Below are positions 45,441 to 56,900 of a DNA stretch of 64,000 bases, one piece after another. The notes beneath the pieces were generated by a model, which had not been told where the DNA came from, made no database searches, and worked only from the letters and a program-made list of their open reading frames with translations. The position numbers and the translations under genes are program-made. This DNA comes from Hirsutella rhossiliensis (lineage: Eukaryota; Ascomycota; Sordariomycetes; Hypocreales; Ophiocordycipitaceae): positions 2,728,001 to 2,792,000 of the forward strand of contig NW_025408672.1 in assembly GCF_020360975.1 (NCBI RefSeq), given 5' to 3'. The first letter of the stretch is position 1; each line of letters begins with the position of its first letter.

Positions 45441-48400
45441 GTGGGTAAGGTACCTACTGTATTCTGCACTCGCGAGCCGGGTACATACTCGCACGGCACC
45501 GTCCCTCCTCTTTGTTCCCCAGTCCCGTTGTCATCTGACGACGGGAATCCCTGTCCAGACCAGACAGCTGCCTTCCCTCTTGTCAAACGCACGGTGACTT
45601 GGCTGGCCCCAACCACGGACACACGGGAACCGGTCCCTCGGGCGCTGAATAATACTCCAGCCAATGGCCACTAAAGCCGTTTACTGCTTGGCGCCGGGTG
45701 CGACGGGTGTTCCCTCTTATCGCGCCCAGGGCCAGTCGCGCAGCCTTCAGCTGAACCAGAGTTGCGAGTTGAGGGTGTGGGCGGTTAGAGGAGCTATCGC
45801 CAACTAACCCATCGGGGCGCGCAGCCATCAGCAGCAACTTACACGCCCGCCGGGCCAATCGGAGAGTATCAGGCGTCGATTGCTTGCGTGGTTGACGGCG
45901 CTACAGCACACGCGGCATTGAGTCTATCATCATCGATGCCGTTGGCGCCAGCGAGAAGAAGGTGTTGGTGGCACACGGAGACGCATTCGAGGCCCTCGTC
46001 AAAGCGAGACAAGCGATTATTGTGGGCGGGGATATTTTACTTGTTCTGGTGTGACTTGTTGATGACGCCACAGTCGCCGAGTGCATGTGCTGTCGAGGCA
46101 CAGTCCTGGTAATTAGTGCACAGGCCAAAGCAAGTGTCGGTGTCAATTTTCTCACCTGCCGACAGTGTAGCCGACAGTGTATGTACCTGCAACATTCCCT
46201 ACGGACAAGGCGCGAAGAACCGAATTGGTTGATTAATGAATGTAGATACTCCGTCCGTACTTGTGTACTGTACGGAGTACACGTCGTGGGGCTCAGCCAC
46301 CAATAGTGCCACGTGGAGACAAGGAGCAGGGGTCGAGGCAAATGACCAGTGGTCAGCGCCCTCTTGTATGTACAGTACAGTACCTGACTGAGCACACACT
46401 CAAGGGGGTCGATTAATATCTAGACAGGTGGCCGACGACCTTTGGCCAGCTGTCGCATTCATGTAGGTGACTCCTCGACCGCCAAAGCAGGCTCATACAA
46501 CACATCACACCATCATCTCGCATGTACAGTACGATACAATGCGTTCTGCAAGCCAGCAAAAAAACTCCCATTCGCCGCCGCCGGCCACGTGCAGCAGACT
46601 CTGCTGTACACTATCACACAGCACCGTCCCACAAGTAATTCCACGAAAAAAAGGCCTCCTGCAGTCAGATATGCACGGGCTCGCCGACGTTGCGCGTGTG
46701 CCGGATCGTCGGAAAGGGCAAAGGTGACGAGAACGACACAGGCCAAGGGTTGGAGAGCGGCCGGCTGACGACCTCTGGCCTCGTGCCCCGGCTGCCTCGT
46801 CGACTCTTGTCTCAAGGCATCGCTGCTCTTCTCTCGCCATTTAACCGATTCTGCCGGCCGGTGGAACAAGAGAATCTCAGAGTGCCCCGTCACTCGTATT
46901 CGTACCTGCTGTCATCTTGTCTTGTCCCGGTATTTCCGACTGCATTGGCCTTTCTGCGTCGCCATTGCTGAAGGATTCCCTCCCACCCATCTCCTCCACT
47001 CGGCCACCAACCACAGCCGCATCCTTCCTTCATTACACAGCGTCGAATGTGCTCACCCAAAAAACCTTATCGGCCTCTCGATCGCTGCGAAGGCGACGGG
47101 CCCCATTGTCAAGTGACGAGACCTTTTCCCGAAGCCCGGTCAGCTCGACCAAGAGACACGTCAGACGGGCCTTGTCTAAAAAAAACAGGCACCACCCCCT
47201 TGTCCCGTTGTCCGAAAGGATTCGCGCTTGTGACAGGAGCGAGTTGTGCCACGACCGAGTGGCAAAGAGGCTTTCCCCTGGGCCTGGGTTGGGATCAGGG
47301 CGGCGCGCGGCGGCTACAATGCCTCCTTCTCCCGAGGAGAGGGGCCGCGTGATGATACACGCCAACCAGCTGGTAAGATGGATGGCAACGACGGGTTCCA
47401 GATGGCGCGGCACCGCAGGCTGCATAACGCATGCAAAAGCACCCGTCGAGGGAGAGCTTCGGGATTCGACGACTCTGCAGAGTAACCACCCCCGAGCCTG
47501 CGGCACGCGTCCCCTGCAAGAAAAAGAGAAGGTGCCATGACGCCCCGAATCGCCTCCACGCCGCAATCCCTCTTCTCTCCTCGTCCCGCCATCTTATGTT
47601 GGGCAATGTTGGTCTGAAGCCACTTATTATTATTAGCCCTGCATGGACCTTGGAGGTTCCGCCCGTAAGCCCATCGTCAGCGAGTGAGCCGTCCCGGCAT
47701 TCGCTGCAGCTTGGCTCCCCCCCCCCCCTCCTCCCAATCAACGCTCGTGAATGCTCCTTTTGCGAGAATTGGTTCAAAGGTGGGGAATCGAGGTTGACCG
47801 TGATCGACCTTGCGGGCAGACCCGTCTGGGGGTGAGACGGCGAGTATGCAATGGCGATATCAATGTCTCAACCTCTGTTTAACAAGCTCGCGTCTGTATC
47901 GCCTCCTGACACGCACCAAAGCATTCCACGGCTTGATTGTCTTGTCTCGTCTCCTCGAACATGATTAATTGCGACTTGGTCCGCCGTCCCGAGCCGTCAA
48001 GCCTGGTCTGCTGACCTGCCTAAGTCAAGTTGCACCACGCTCGTCGTCACCGTCCATCTCTTAGAAGCATCCCCCCGTTGCTCGTCAGACGTTTCGTCAT
48101 GTGTCTGGCTTCTCATCATCCCTGTGGCTCTCTCCGAGAGACACGTGTATATGCTGCCGCCCCGGTGTACAAATACTGTGTGTGAGAAGTGGTCGTCACA
48201 TCATGCGAGAAATAGGCCAGTTCGTCACCAATCAAAAGCCTGTTTCGAGGCATCTCACTCGCCCCGACACTTGCCAACAAAGCACTGAATCGCGACACTT
48301 GAGCAGGGCACCTTGGGGGCCCAGCGAGTCGCCGTCGGCGTTTACATTGGAAAACCCCGTAGCCTGCGGATCATGCTGGGAAACCAAGCCGTCGATGGGC

Positions 48401-48826
48401 ACCCTTGGTGCGGCAGGCGATATCCCTGCCACGTCGTCCCTCGGCAGACATATCGGAAGTCAAGTGCGGATAGCATGATGTTGTTTCTCCATGGAAATTG
48501 CTGGCCAACTCGCTCCGACCTTTTGCTTCATCTCACTAACTTCCAAGGCCCGCATAGCCATTCGCTTCTGCAAACCTTGTGCGTACCTCCAGGCAGCAAC
48601 GTCGTAGCCCGCGTCCCCTTGCCTCTAGGCGCGCGAAACCGTACGCCACGCCACGGACAGGGAATATGATCGTCTTGAACCCCGGCGGTGCCGAATGCAA
48701 GAGGCGAGTTTATACACGACACATGCACACCGTTGAATGAGACCCAGACCGCAACTGCGTGGCAAGTCGCAAACCACCTCATTGTACCGCACATAGGCAC
48801 GGCGTCCGTACCTCGGCTTACAGCTC

Positions 48827-49725
48827 TTACGGCACCTCCTCGCCTACGGGCATTTGCGTAGATGAGATCCAATTCTCCATCCTGGCTTGCCCCTGCCCGG
48901 CCGACTTGGATCCCCTTGCATCGCTTCTTGCGGGCTGAGCCTTGCCATCTCGCCTTTTGACCACCAGACAGAGGACGCGGCCGTAGATGGCGAAGCCGTC
49001 GTACGATACATCCATGGCCATCTTCTTCTTGTCGTCGTCGTCGTCGTCATCTGGCCTCATGACACCGCGTGGACGTTTCGGAGCTGGCTCGTCGGCGTCC
49101 GAGTCTATCTCGATTGCCGAGGCTGCGCCGTCGTCGTCAGCGGACTCTCCGTCCTCGCCGCTGATGGCCACGTTGCGTTGACGCTTCCGCCGCGCCCTCG
49201 TTTCAGGCAGACGAATGGCCGCGAGGCGAGGGCCCTCGTCATCGCTGTCTTGCTCGCGCAGGACCGGCGCAGCCGTCTCGGCGTCGACGTCGACGGGCAC
49301 AAGATCCGTTTCGCCAATGAGTCTCGTCGAGTTGGACTGCATCGTTGGCGGCGCCTTTTCGCGAAAGTGCTTGTGCTTGGTGAGCAGCGAATGCCGAGTG
49401 CTCGTCTCGGTCAGGAACATGGAGACTTCAAAATCATCTATCGCCGCGATCAACGGGCAGCTTGGCCACGACGCTCGGGGAAAGGCGGACCTTGAACAAT
49501 GACGTCCTTGATGCCCTTCTTCTTGGAGCTCTTCTTCTTGCCTCTCTCCTTCTCCTCTCGTAGCTTGGGCAGCACCAGTGGACGGATGCTCTCGATGACG
49601 CGCGGGAGGATCGGGTCGCGCGGATTCAGCAGCCATGACTGTGCCAGCGCTGGGTTGTCGAGGTAGATGCGGCACTCCAAGACGGAGTATTTTGATATTC
49701 TCAGGTAACGGCGTACCGGCGCCAT
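48827..49725 (-). CDS. Conserved-looking nuclear protein of unknown function
   Basis: I do not assign a function. Exon 1 49725-49491 and exon 2 49437-48827 give 281 aa. The first 78 residues are well ordered and carry RRYLRISKYSVLECRIYLDN and PRVIESIRPLVLPKLREEK, then a Lys-rich stretch (KKKSSKKKGIKDV). The intron junction gives IVQDDFEVSMFLTETSTRH, which reads as one continuous domain. The second half is disordered and acidic, with basic nuclear-localisation-like clusters (RARRKRQRN, PKRPRG), an Asp run, and a C-terminal DGFAIYGRVLCLVVKRRDG segment. The donor is an uncommon GTCCGC; it is supported only by frame and continuity. It is divergent from the mitochondrial IleRS gene with a 275-bp shared upstream region. 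Confidence 0.72.
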
Positions 49726-50000
49726 CTCTCGCGATCGATGGATAGGGGCATTCTGCGCCTTGAGAGTTGGGGAACTGTTCGGTCGAGAATGCCGAGCCGG
49801 AGTTTGAGTTGGAAATCAGCGGTACTTCGTACCTTGCGTATGACGACTCTGAGCCCCACTACTTTCGTGCTCTCTGCGCGCTCGAATATCCCCAGCTTCG
49901 GCTTACAGCTTAAAAATTGTAGCTACAACAACCCACCTCGAGCTGTTCTGCGAGGCCTCAATTTGACCAGCCAACCCTTCGGCATGTGTCCAACGCAAAT
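49726..50000. promoter_or_regulatory. Divergent promoter, unknown protein / mitochondrial IleRS
   Basis: 275 bp between two divergent ATGs, so promoter elements for both genes must be here. No TATA box or named site is clear. Confidence 0.45.
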
Positions 50001-52952
50001 ATGACCAAGTCCTGGAAGGCAACGCTGAGACTGCCTCGCTCGAGCTTCCCGTACGCACAATGACGCGCCGTTGGGACAAGAGCATGGCTGACGCGAGTCC
50101 AGAGCCCGGCCGAACCCGAAGCTCCAACAACAGTATCTGCGGCAATGCACCGACGACCTATACCAATGGCAGGCGGCCCATCGGCCCCAAGACGACCAGT
50201 TTGTGCTCCACGATGGCCCCCCGTACGCCAATGGGCCGCTGCACATCGGACACGCAATCAACAAGATCCTCAAGGACATGATCCTTCGGCATCAGATCCA
50301 GAACGGGAAGCGCGTGGCGTACAGGCCTAGCTGGGATTGCCATGGCCTCCCCATTGAGATGAAGGCTGTGGGGGCAATCCCCGCCAAAGGGTTGAGCCCG
50401 GTCAAGATCCGCGAGTCGGCGAGGCGGCTGGCGAGCAAGACAATCACGGAACAGATGAAAGGCTTTCGCTCCTTTGGCATCATGGGAGAGTGGGACAACA
50501 AATGGACTACCATGGACCGCGAGTTCGAGATGAGGCAGTTGCGAGTGTTTCAGAAGATGGTTCGCCACGGACTCATCTACCGCAAGCATAAGCCTGTCTA
50601 CTGGTCGCCCTCGTCGCGAACGGCTCTGGCCGAGGCCGAGCTGGAGTACCGCGATGACCATCTCTCCCACACAGCGTACGTTAGATTTCCCATAGTCTCC
50701 GACTGCGGCTTGCTTCCGGGACTTGCCGACTTCAACGAGCGCCTGTACGCCGCTGTATGGACCACGACTCCCTGGACCCTTCCAGCGAACCAGGCGATTG
50801 CGGTTCATCACGACTTGCTGTACTCCATCTTGCGTGTGGACGACTACGGCCTACTAGTCGCGTCAAGTCGAATCGAGGCCCTGAGAGATCATCTTCCCCC
50901 GTTCGAAGTTGCCGTCGAAGCCATCCCAGGAGCAGACCTCGCCGGACTCGAGTATCGCAACAAATTGCGTGGCAGAGACGCCGCCGCACAGCCTATCGTA
51001 CATGCGGGTTTCGTGTCCGCCGACTCGGGAACTGGCCTGGTACACATGGCTCCCGGCCACGGCCAGGAGGATTACGAAGTCTGTTCCAGTCTGGGCATCG
51101 AAGCTTTTGCCCCCGTAAATGACGAGGGATGCTTCACCAAAGAGGCGTATCCTGACCAGCCCGAGCTCCTGACGTCTGCTCCATCCATCTTACAGGGAGG
51201 CAGCCAGGCGGTTCTGGACCTGGTCGGGGATGATGTGCTGGGAACACACAATCTCCGTCACAAGTATCCCTACGACTGGCGTACCAAACAACCGGTAGTT
51301 GTCAGGGCCACGGCGCAGTGGTTCGCCGACGTTGGCAGCATCAAGCAGGCCGCTCTCAAGGCCTTGAGCCACGTCCGCTTTGTTCCGGAATCAGGCAGAG
51401 TCCGCCTGGAGAGCTTTGTCAAGGGCAGGAGCGAGTGGTGTGTATCTCGTCAACGGCCATGGGGCGTCCCGATTCCGGCTTTGTACGACGCTGATGGGAA
51501 AGCGGTGATGACGGAGGAATCCATTGAGCACATCATCTCAGTCATGCGAGAGCGCACATCTGAGGCATGGTTCTCCGACGATGCAGACGATGCCGCGTGG
51601 GTAGCCCCTTCGCTAAAAGGATCGTATCGTCGGTGCACAGACACGATGGATGTCTGGTTCGACAGCGGAAGCAGCTGGACGGAAATCAACCGCCAGGTCG
51701 ACGTGTATCTCGAGGGATCGGACCAGCACCGGGGCTGGTTCCAGTCCAGTCTGCTGACATATGTGGCCGACCAAAAGGCAGACGGCAAAGCCGATGCCGA
51801 GATCACCGCGCCTTTTAAGACGCTTATCACGCACGGCTTCACGCTAGACGCCCAGGGCAAGAAGATGTCCAAGTCCCTGGGCAATACGGTGGGCATTGAG
51901 GAGGTCATGGACGGCCGCTTGTTACCTTTGGCAAAGAGAAAGGGAGGCAAGGGACTTCAACTGGACGCATTGGGCCCGGACGCCTTGCGCCTTTGGGCGG
52001 CGAGCAGCGACTTCACAACCGACATCTTGATCGGGCCCTCGATTCTCCAGCCGATCCACAACGCGCTCATCAAGTATCGAACGATGCTTAAGATGATTGT
52101 TGGCTCACTCCATGAATCGAGCCGCCAGGCCGCGCTGACCAAGCTCGATCAGATGGCCATTCTGCAGCTGAGCGACACTATGAAGCAGGTCCGAGAGGCA
52201 GTCAACAACTACGAGTTTCACCGGGCTGTGAGCCTGATTAACAAGTGGGTCGCGACGGACCTATCTGCCTTTTACCTGGAGGCTCTGAAGGATCGGCTTT
52301 ATTGCGACGATGGTGGCGGAGTCCTCGAGCCCATCTTTGTCGGATTCCTGCGGATGCTGGCGCCCATCACGCCGGTACTGGTTGAGGAGGCATGGTCTCA
52401 TCGACCGTCGTGGATGGCTGATGATGAGTAAGGGGGCCGTTGCTGCTCTGTTGACTTTGTGCTAACAAGATGGGTAGCTCGCTGCAGAACCCCGCAAGAC
52501 AGCTATACGACAGTCCAGTGATGGATCCAAGCCGCTTGACAGTGGCGCGAAGCAAGCTGCGGGGCGACCTTCCGGCTTTGACCGCCGTGCATGAAGCCGT
52601 CAAGGCAGGGCTAGAGGAAGCAAGGGAGGCGAAGGTTCTCGGGAGCTCGCTACAGTGCTCAGTGGCCGTGACTACCGAGGACAGCGAGCTTGCGGCCATA
52701 CTCGGGTACTACCTGGACGAGTTGGATGCCATGTATGTGGTCTCGCATGTGGAGCTCAATGAGCCCGGTCCCGAAAGGCCCAGCTGGTGCTACACGAGGC
52801 AGTTTGCGTGGCAGGGCGCAGCCAGGGGAACGGTGCGTGTGCTTCCTCCCAAGCAGCAAAAGTGCTCGAGATGCTGGCGCTACGCGGCGGAGGAAGAAGA
52901 AGGGCTGTGCGACAGGTGTCAGGGAGTGGTTGGCGCGGCGGCTGTAAGATGA
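50001..52952 (+). CDS. ism1: Isoleucyl-tRNA synthetase, mitochondrial
   Basis: Class I aminoacyl-tRNA synthetase charging mitochondrial tRNA-Ile. Exons 50001-50050, 50103-52427 and 52478-52952 give 949 aa. The short first exon supplies a basic mitochondrial presequence (MTKSWKATLRLPRSSFP). Rossmann fold: DGPPYANGPLHIGHAINKIL with the HIGH motif near residue 62. The editing (CP1) domain includes SGTGLVHMAPGHGQEDY. The tryptophan-rich block is VWFDSGSSWTE, and the KMSKS loop GKKMSKSLGN lies near residue 604. The anticodon-binding domain follows, and the C-terminus has the bacterial-type zinc module CSRCWRY...CDRC (about 921 onward). This zinc module and length separate it from the cytosolic enzyme. 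Intron 1 is placed at GTACGC/TCCAG, the only acceptor near here that gives the conserved QCTDDLYQWQ reading frame. Confidence 0.95.
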
Positions 52953-53991
52953 TTGACTTGGCTGTCCATAACTCCATATACCCTCTCCTTCTCCCTGGAG
53001 TCGGAGGCATTGTAGACATTTGGAGAAGAGCTTCGTTGGCGGACGCGCGTTGGTTCATGGAAGACGCTGACGAGCCGGTTTCAACATGGGTGCAACCAAT
53101 GAGCGAGTTTTGGAGTTGGCTGATAAAATGGTAGCGAGGGTTGGTGGCATGTTTCGAGCCTCGGGAGAGCTGGCAGCGGCACATGCGTGAGAGGCTTGCG
53201 CGGCGTTTCATTTGGCATGTGAGTCGCCACCGATGCTCGCGGGCCACGAGGCCGGGACGGTGTGGAGCGGGACAGAGAGGGCGCAGGGAGGTCAAGAGGC
53301 GCAGGGATCTTTTGCGTCCGACGGCGGTCGACGACGGCGGTCGACGACGGCGGTCGATGACGATGGCCATGGACGCAGATGGGAGGGATGCCGGCATGGA
53401 GACCCAGCACTCCGTAGTGGAAGCCTCGTCAGAGGTCCCAGAGGTGCCCGCTCTCGACTCGTATACCTGGAAGCGCTCCGTGCCGCCGCGCGACAAGTCT
53501 CATGCCATCTCATGCCACGCACCCGCAGGGCGGTATGGAGGCGGCTCGAGCCTGGATGCAGTAAGGTGCCGGCTTTCGTGTGAGTTCTCGACGGTCACGG
53601 AGTTGGGGGGCGAGGGAGACGGACGCTGGTCTCTTAGTAGCTTACTTTCTGTACGTGCATGAACTAGGTAGGCAGCTAGCGCCTTGGGCTCCCCGGCTTT
53701 ACCGCCCGGCACATGCTATTGCATATCTGCATCGCCTTCAACCTCCACCCCCATGCGGTTGCGAAACGCTCAACTACGCTTGCTCCCATGCGCATGTATG
53801 CCTGCATAATCCGCGCTTCCAATCTTCTTCTGCCCGACGCAAGCTTCCTGCTGCCCGTCATCGCCGCAGAATAAAGTGACCAAGATGCCGTCGCGCTGTC
53901 GGCCGTTCCAGCATCACCCCTATTGAGAAGGCCGCCCTCCCCTTTCCGTCGCTCGCCCGCCGCCTCTGCAGCATGCGTCGATCCCGGCACC
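52953..53991. other. Intergenic region, IleRS to 1,217-aa protein
   Basis: 1.04 kb between two plus-strand genes. Contains a small tandem repeat (53,321-53,359) and a GC-rich leader just before the next start. Short ORFs present overlap one another in several frames and are not convincing. Confidence 0.55.
53321..53359 (+). repeat. 13-nt tandem repeat, 3 copies
   Basis: ACGGCGGTCGACG three times, with one substitution (ATG for ACG at the end) in the third. Confidence 0.9.
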
Positions 53992-56900
53992 ATGGCGGAT
54001 CACAGTGTCATCCGCCCGCCCAAGATCCGTGAGGGACGCCTCACGCCTGAAGCTGGCTCCCGGGCAAGCTATGAGACGGCCGAGTCGAGCACCGCCGGCA
54101 GCCACCGCGCCCATCACATCCTGGGCCGGCACGTCGTCGACGAGACTCCCCGGCGGAGGCGAGCTCGAAATCGCTCCTCCGGCGGCTTCTTGCTCCGCGA
54201 CTCGGTGGCCGGAGACCGTCATCCATCTCGCCGCCGCCTGGCACCAGATTCGACTCACCCCAGTCCCCGCGCACCTCGAACCCCCGACTCCATTCCATCT
54301 GCTGCTGGACCAGATGACAGCCTTGCCCCGTCTTCGGATGCCGCCTCGAGGCCGAGCACGACATCCCCGCGCTCGCGAGCCAAGTCCTCGGCCCACTCAG
54401 ACAACTCCGTCGCCGACGGCATCCTCAGGCAGACTTCGCCGCACCAAGACCTCGCCAGACTCGACGTCGACTCGGCGCAGATTGTCAACATGGCCCTCAG
54501 CCTGAGCGAGTCGCGCAGGATCGCATCACGAAGGAACATCTCCCGGGGCACCCCACCGCGCCTCGCTCCCGTGCCGGACAGCAGCTCGGCCAGCAACCTG
54601 CGACAGCACCTACAACAGCAACGTCGCTCCTCTCGAACCACCAGCCCGAGGCCCAAGCTGGCCACCTCGTCCAGAGTGCCCTCTGGCGTATGGTTGAGTG
54701 GCCCTTCGCAGCCCGTCGCCGACCCGACCCACGACAGCCAGTATCGATACCACTTCTCTTCCTCGACATTGGCCAGAGCCCAAAAGGCAAAGGAACACCT
54801 GGAGCTCATGGCGGAATACAGACGGCTTCTGGAGACGCTACCCCCGCTGGACCCCGGCTTCCAGCGTCATACCACGGCTAGCCCTCCCACCTCTCCGTCG
54901 GGCAGCAAGATGGCCAAGTTCGGCTCGCGTAACAACGTGTCCCTCTCCGCAGGCCGCCAATACAACCCACTGCAGTACATTCGCAACCGCAAGATCCGAG
55001 CTCGCGAGCGCAAGGTGATTGATGCAGAGCGCCAAGGCTTTGGAGACGTCGAGAGTGTCAGGACATGGGTCGACAGAGTCTGTCAACAATCATCATCGCT
55101 CCCCGCCTTCTCCGACGATGGAGACGGGCCCGCTCTGCCGTCTTTCCCCGGCGCCGACGGGCTGGAAAGCCAGTCGTCATCGGATCCTGCTACTTCGAGG
55201 GCTGCCGCGCACAAAAGGCGCCCAAGGGTCGATTGGTTTGTCGAGCCTTGCGATATGGTGGCCGACGCATACTGGCTCGAGCAAGACCATCACAAACATC
55301 TCATCGAGGATCGGCACTGGCGCAGAATATTTCCGCCCGCTGCAGACCTGTTTAGACCCATGTCTGGCGACAGCCAAACTCCAGATCATACGATGACACC
55401 TCAATCGCGCCAGCCCGAGGGTCCGCCAGACACGAAAGGCCCTGGGATCGCAAAGGCCGGTTCAGACCTCTCGAATAACAGCGCGAGAGACCGCGCTAGG
55501 CAGAAGTTCCAGAACATCAAAACATTCCCGCATCGGCACAGTGGCTCTTTACACGGCCATCACCTGCACCATCACGACTTTAGGCGGCTGGGCAAAGACT
55601 CGGCCTCGGATCTCTCGGGCAGTGACAACGAGGTCAAGAATGACCTGCGGCGAAGAATGCGGCTCGGACGGAGCGGGACGCTCACCAGCAACACCAACGA
55701 CCTACTGGAGAAGCAGATGATGGAAATGATTGCCAAGGAAGCCCGTGAGCGGGAGCTTGCAGGAGCTGGCGCACATGACGAGCGAACCAGCTACCCCGCC
55801 ATCATGTCTCCTGAGATGAAGAATCCTCTGTCTCCGCCTCTCAGTCACTCTCTGAGCAGACCAGGTTCCATGGCCGACACGAGCGACTCGGATCGCAAAG
55901 GCGCCTCTGACAAACCCCGGCTAGCATCACCGCATCGACATCAGCGGGGCGCAGAGGTGCCAGAATTGCCGTCGAACCCATCGGAAATGGTCACGTCGCT
56001 TGTGGCATCACCGGAGCTTCTGCCTTCGAAATCCAACGTCGCAGAGCCAGGCACCCTTAGCCCTCCATTCTCCCCTACATGGAGCCGCTCGGGATCCCCT
56101 ACAAGGAACCCGCTCAGCAAGATCAAGAACATCATTCGTGACAAGAGCGGCGACAGTAGCGACTGTGCTCCTCTGACCGATGTGGATCAAGACGTGGACC
56201 GTCGAGCACCTGCTCAGGACCCAAACCCACCACCAGAAAAGGTGGGCGTGCCGCATAGGCGCACATCGAGCCCGATAAAGAAACTTTCCTTTGACCGTCC
56301 GTCCGAAGGTTGGAAAACGCATCGAAGATCCGGCAGTCTGCTGCAGCGGCTGGATGAACAGGGCGCTGGCTTGCGTGGCATGTTCAAGGGACCTCGCATC
56401 GACACCGTCATCAAAGGCGGCGTGTCCAGGCTGAGCGATATTCTCTGGAAGAAGGATGGGTCGGGCGAACCGTCGCTCGAAGTAGACTCAACTGATGAAT
56501 CAGAAGGCGAGCGGGCGCGCGGGCGGCACAGAACATCGTCGCCGCCATTGCACGGGCAGTCGACGGGGACGCCAGACGAGAGCCGCCGCGGCTCTAAACA
56601 TTTCGTTGACTCCATGCCCGAGTTCAGCCATGCTGCTGGAGTTCACTCGCACAGCACCGGCGATGGTCACGCAAAAGAAGCGGCGGACGGAGTGACGAGT
56701 CAGAGCAGCCGATCGTCACGCTTCGAACTGCTCAAGCCTCCCCTGGTCGGGACCCGGAGTGCCTCGCCTTCCGTTTCTCCTCTTACGCACCGAAAAGCTC
56801 GTATCGGCGATTCGGAAGCTTGGGAGTCGGATTCATGGCATGGCAGTGTCGTTGAGGGCGTCCGGAACGCAGATAGGCGTCTCGACGATGCAGCAGAGCC

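Larger units (their letters stand above)
37742..48826. other. 11-kb region without a convincing protein gene
   Basis: Between the Sam37 start (-) and the end of the next gene (-, 48,827). Base composition is normal for this genome and CpA/TpG are plentiful, so it is not RIP-mutated. ORFs up to about 320 codons occur on both strands, but none gives a recognisable family, plausible exon chain or coding-like composition; several overlap in three frames. The region holds short tandem repeats, two adjacent inverted repeats near 44.85 kb, many GTAC-containing palindromes and a leader-like segment on - near 40.0-40.25 kb. It could be a long regulatory region for Sam37 or for an unrecognised small gene, or contain non-coding RNA genes. 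No tRNA or rRNA gene was seen. Confidence 0.6.
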
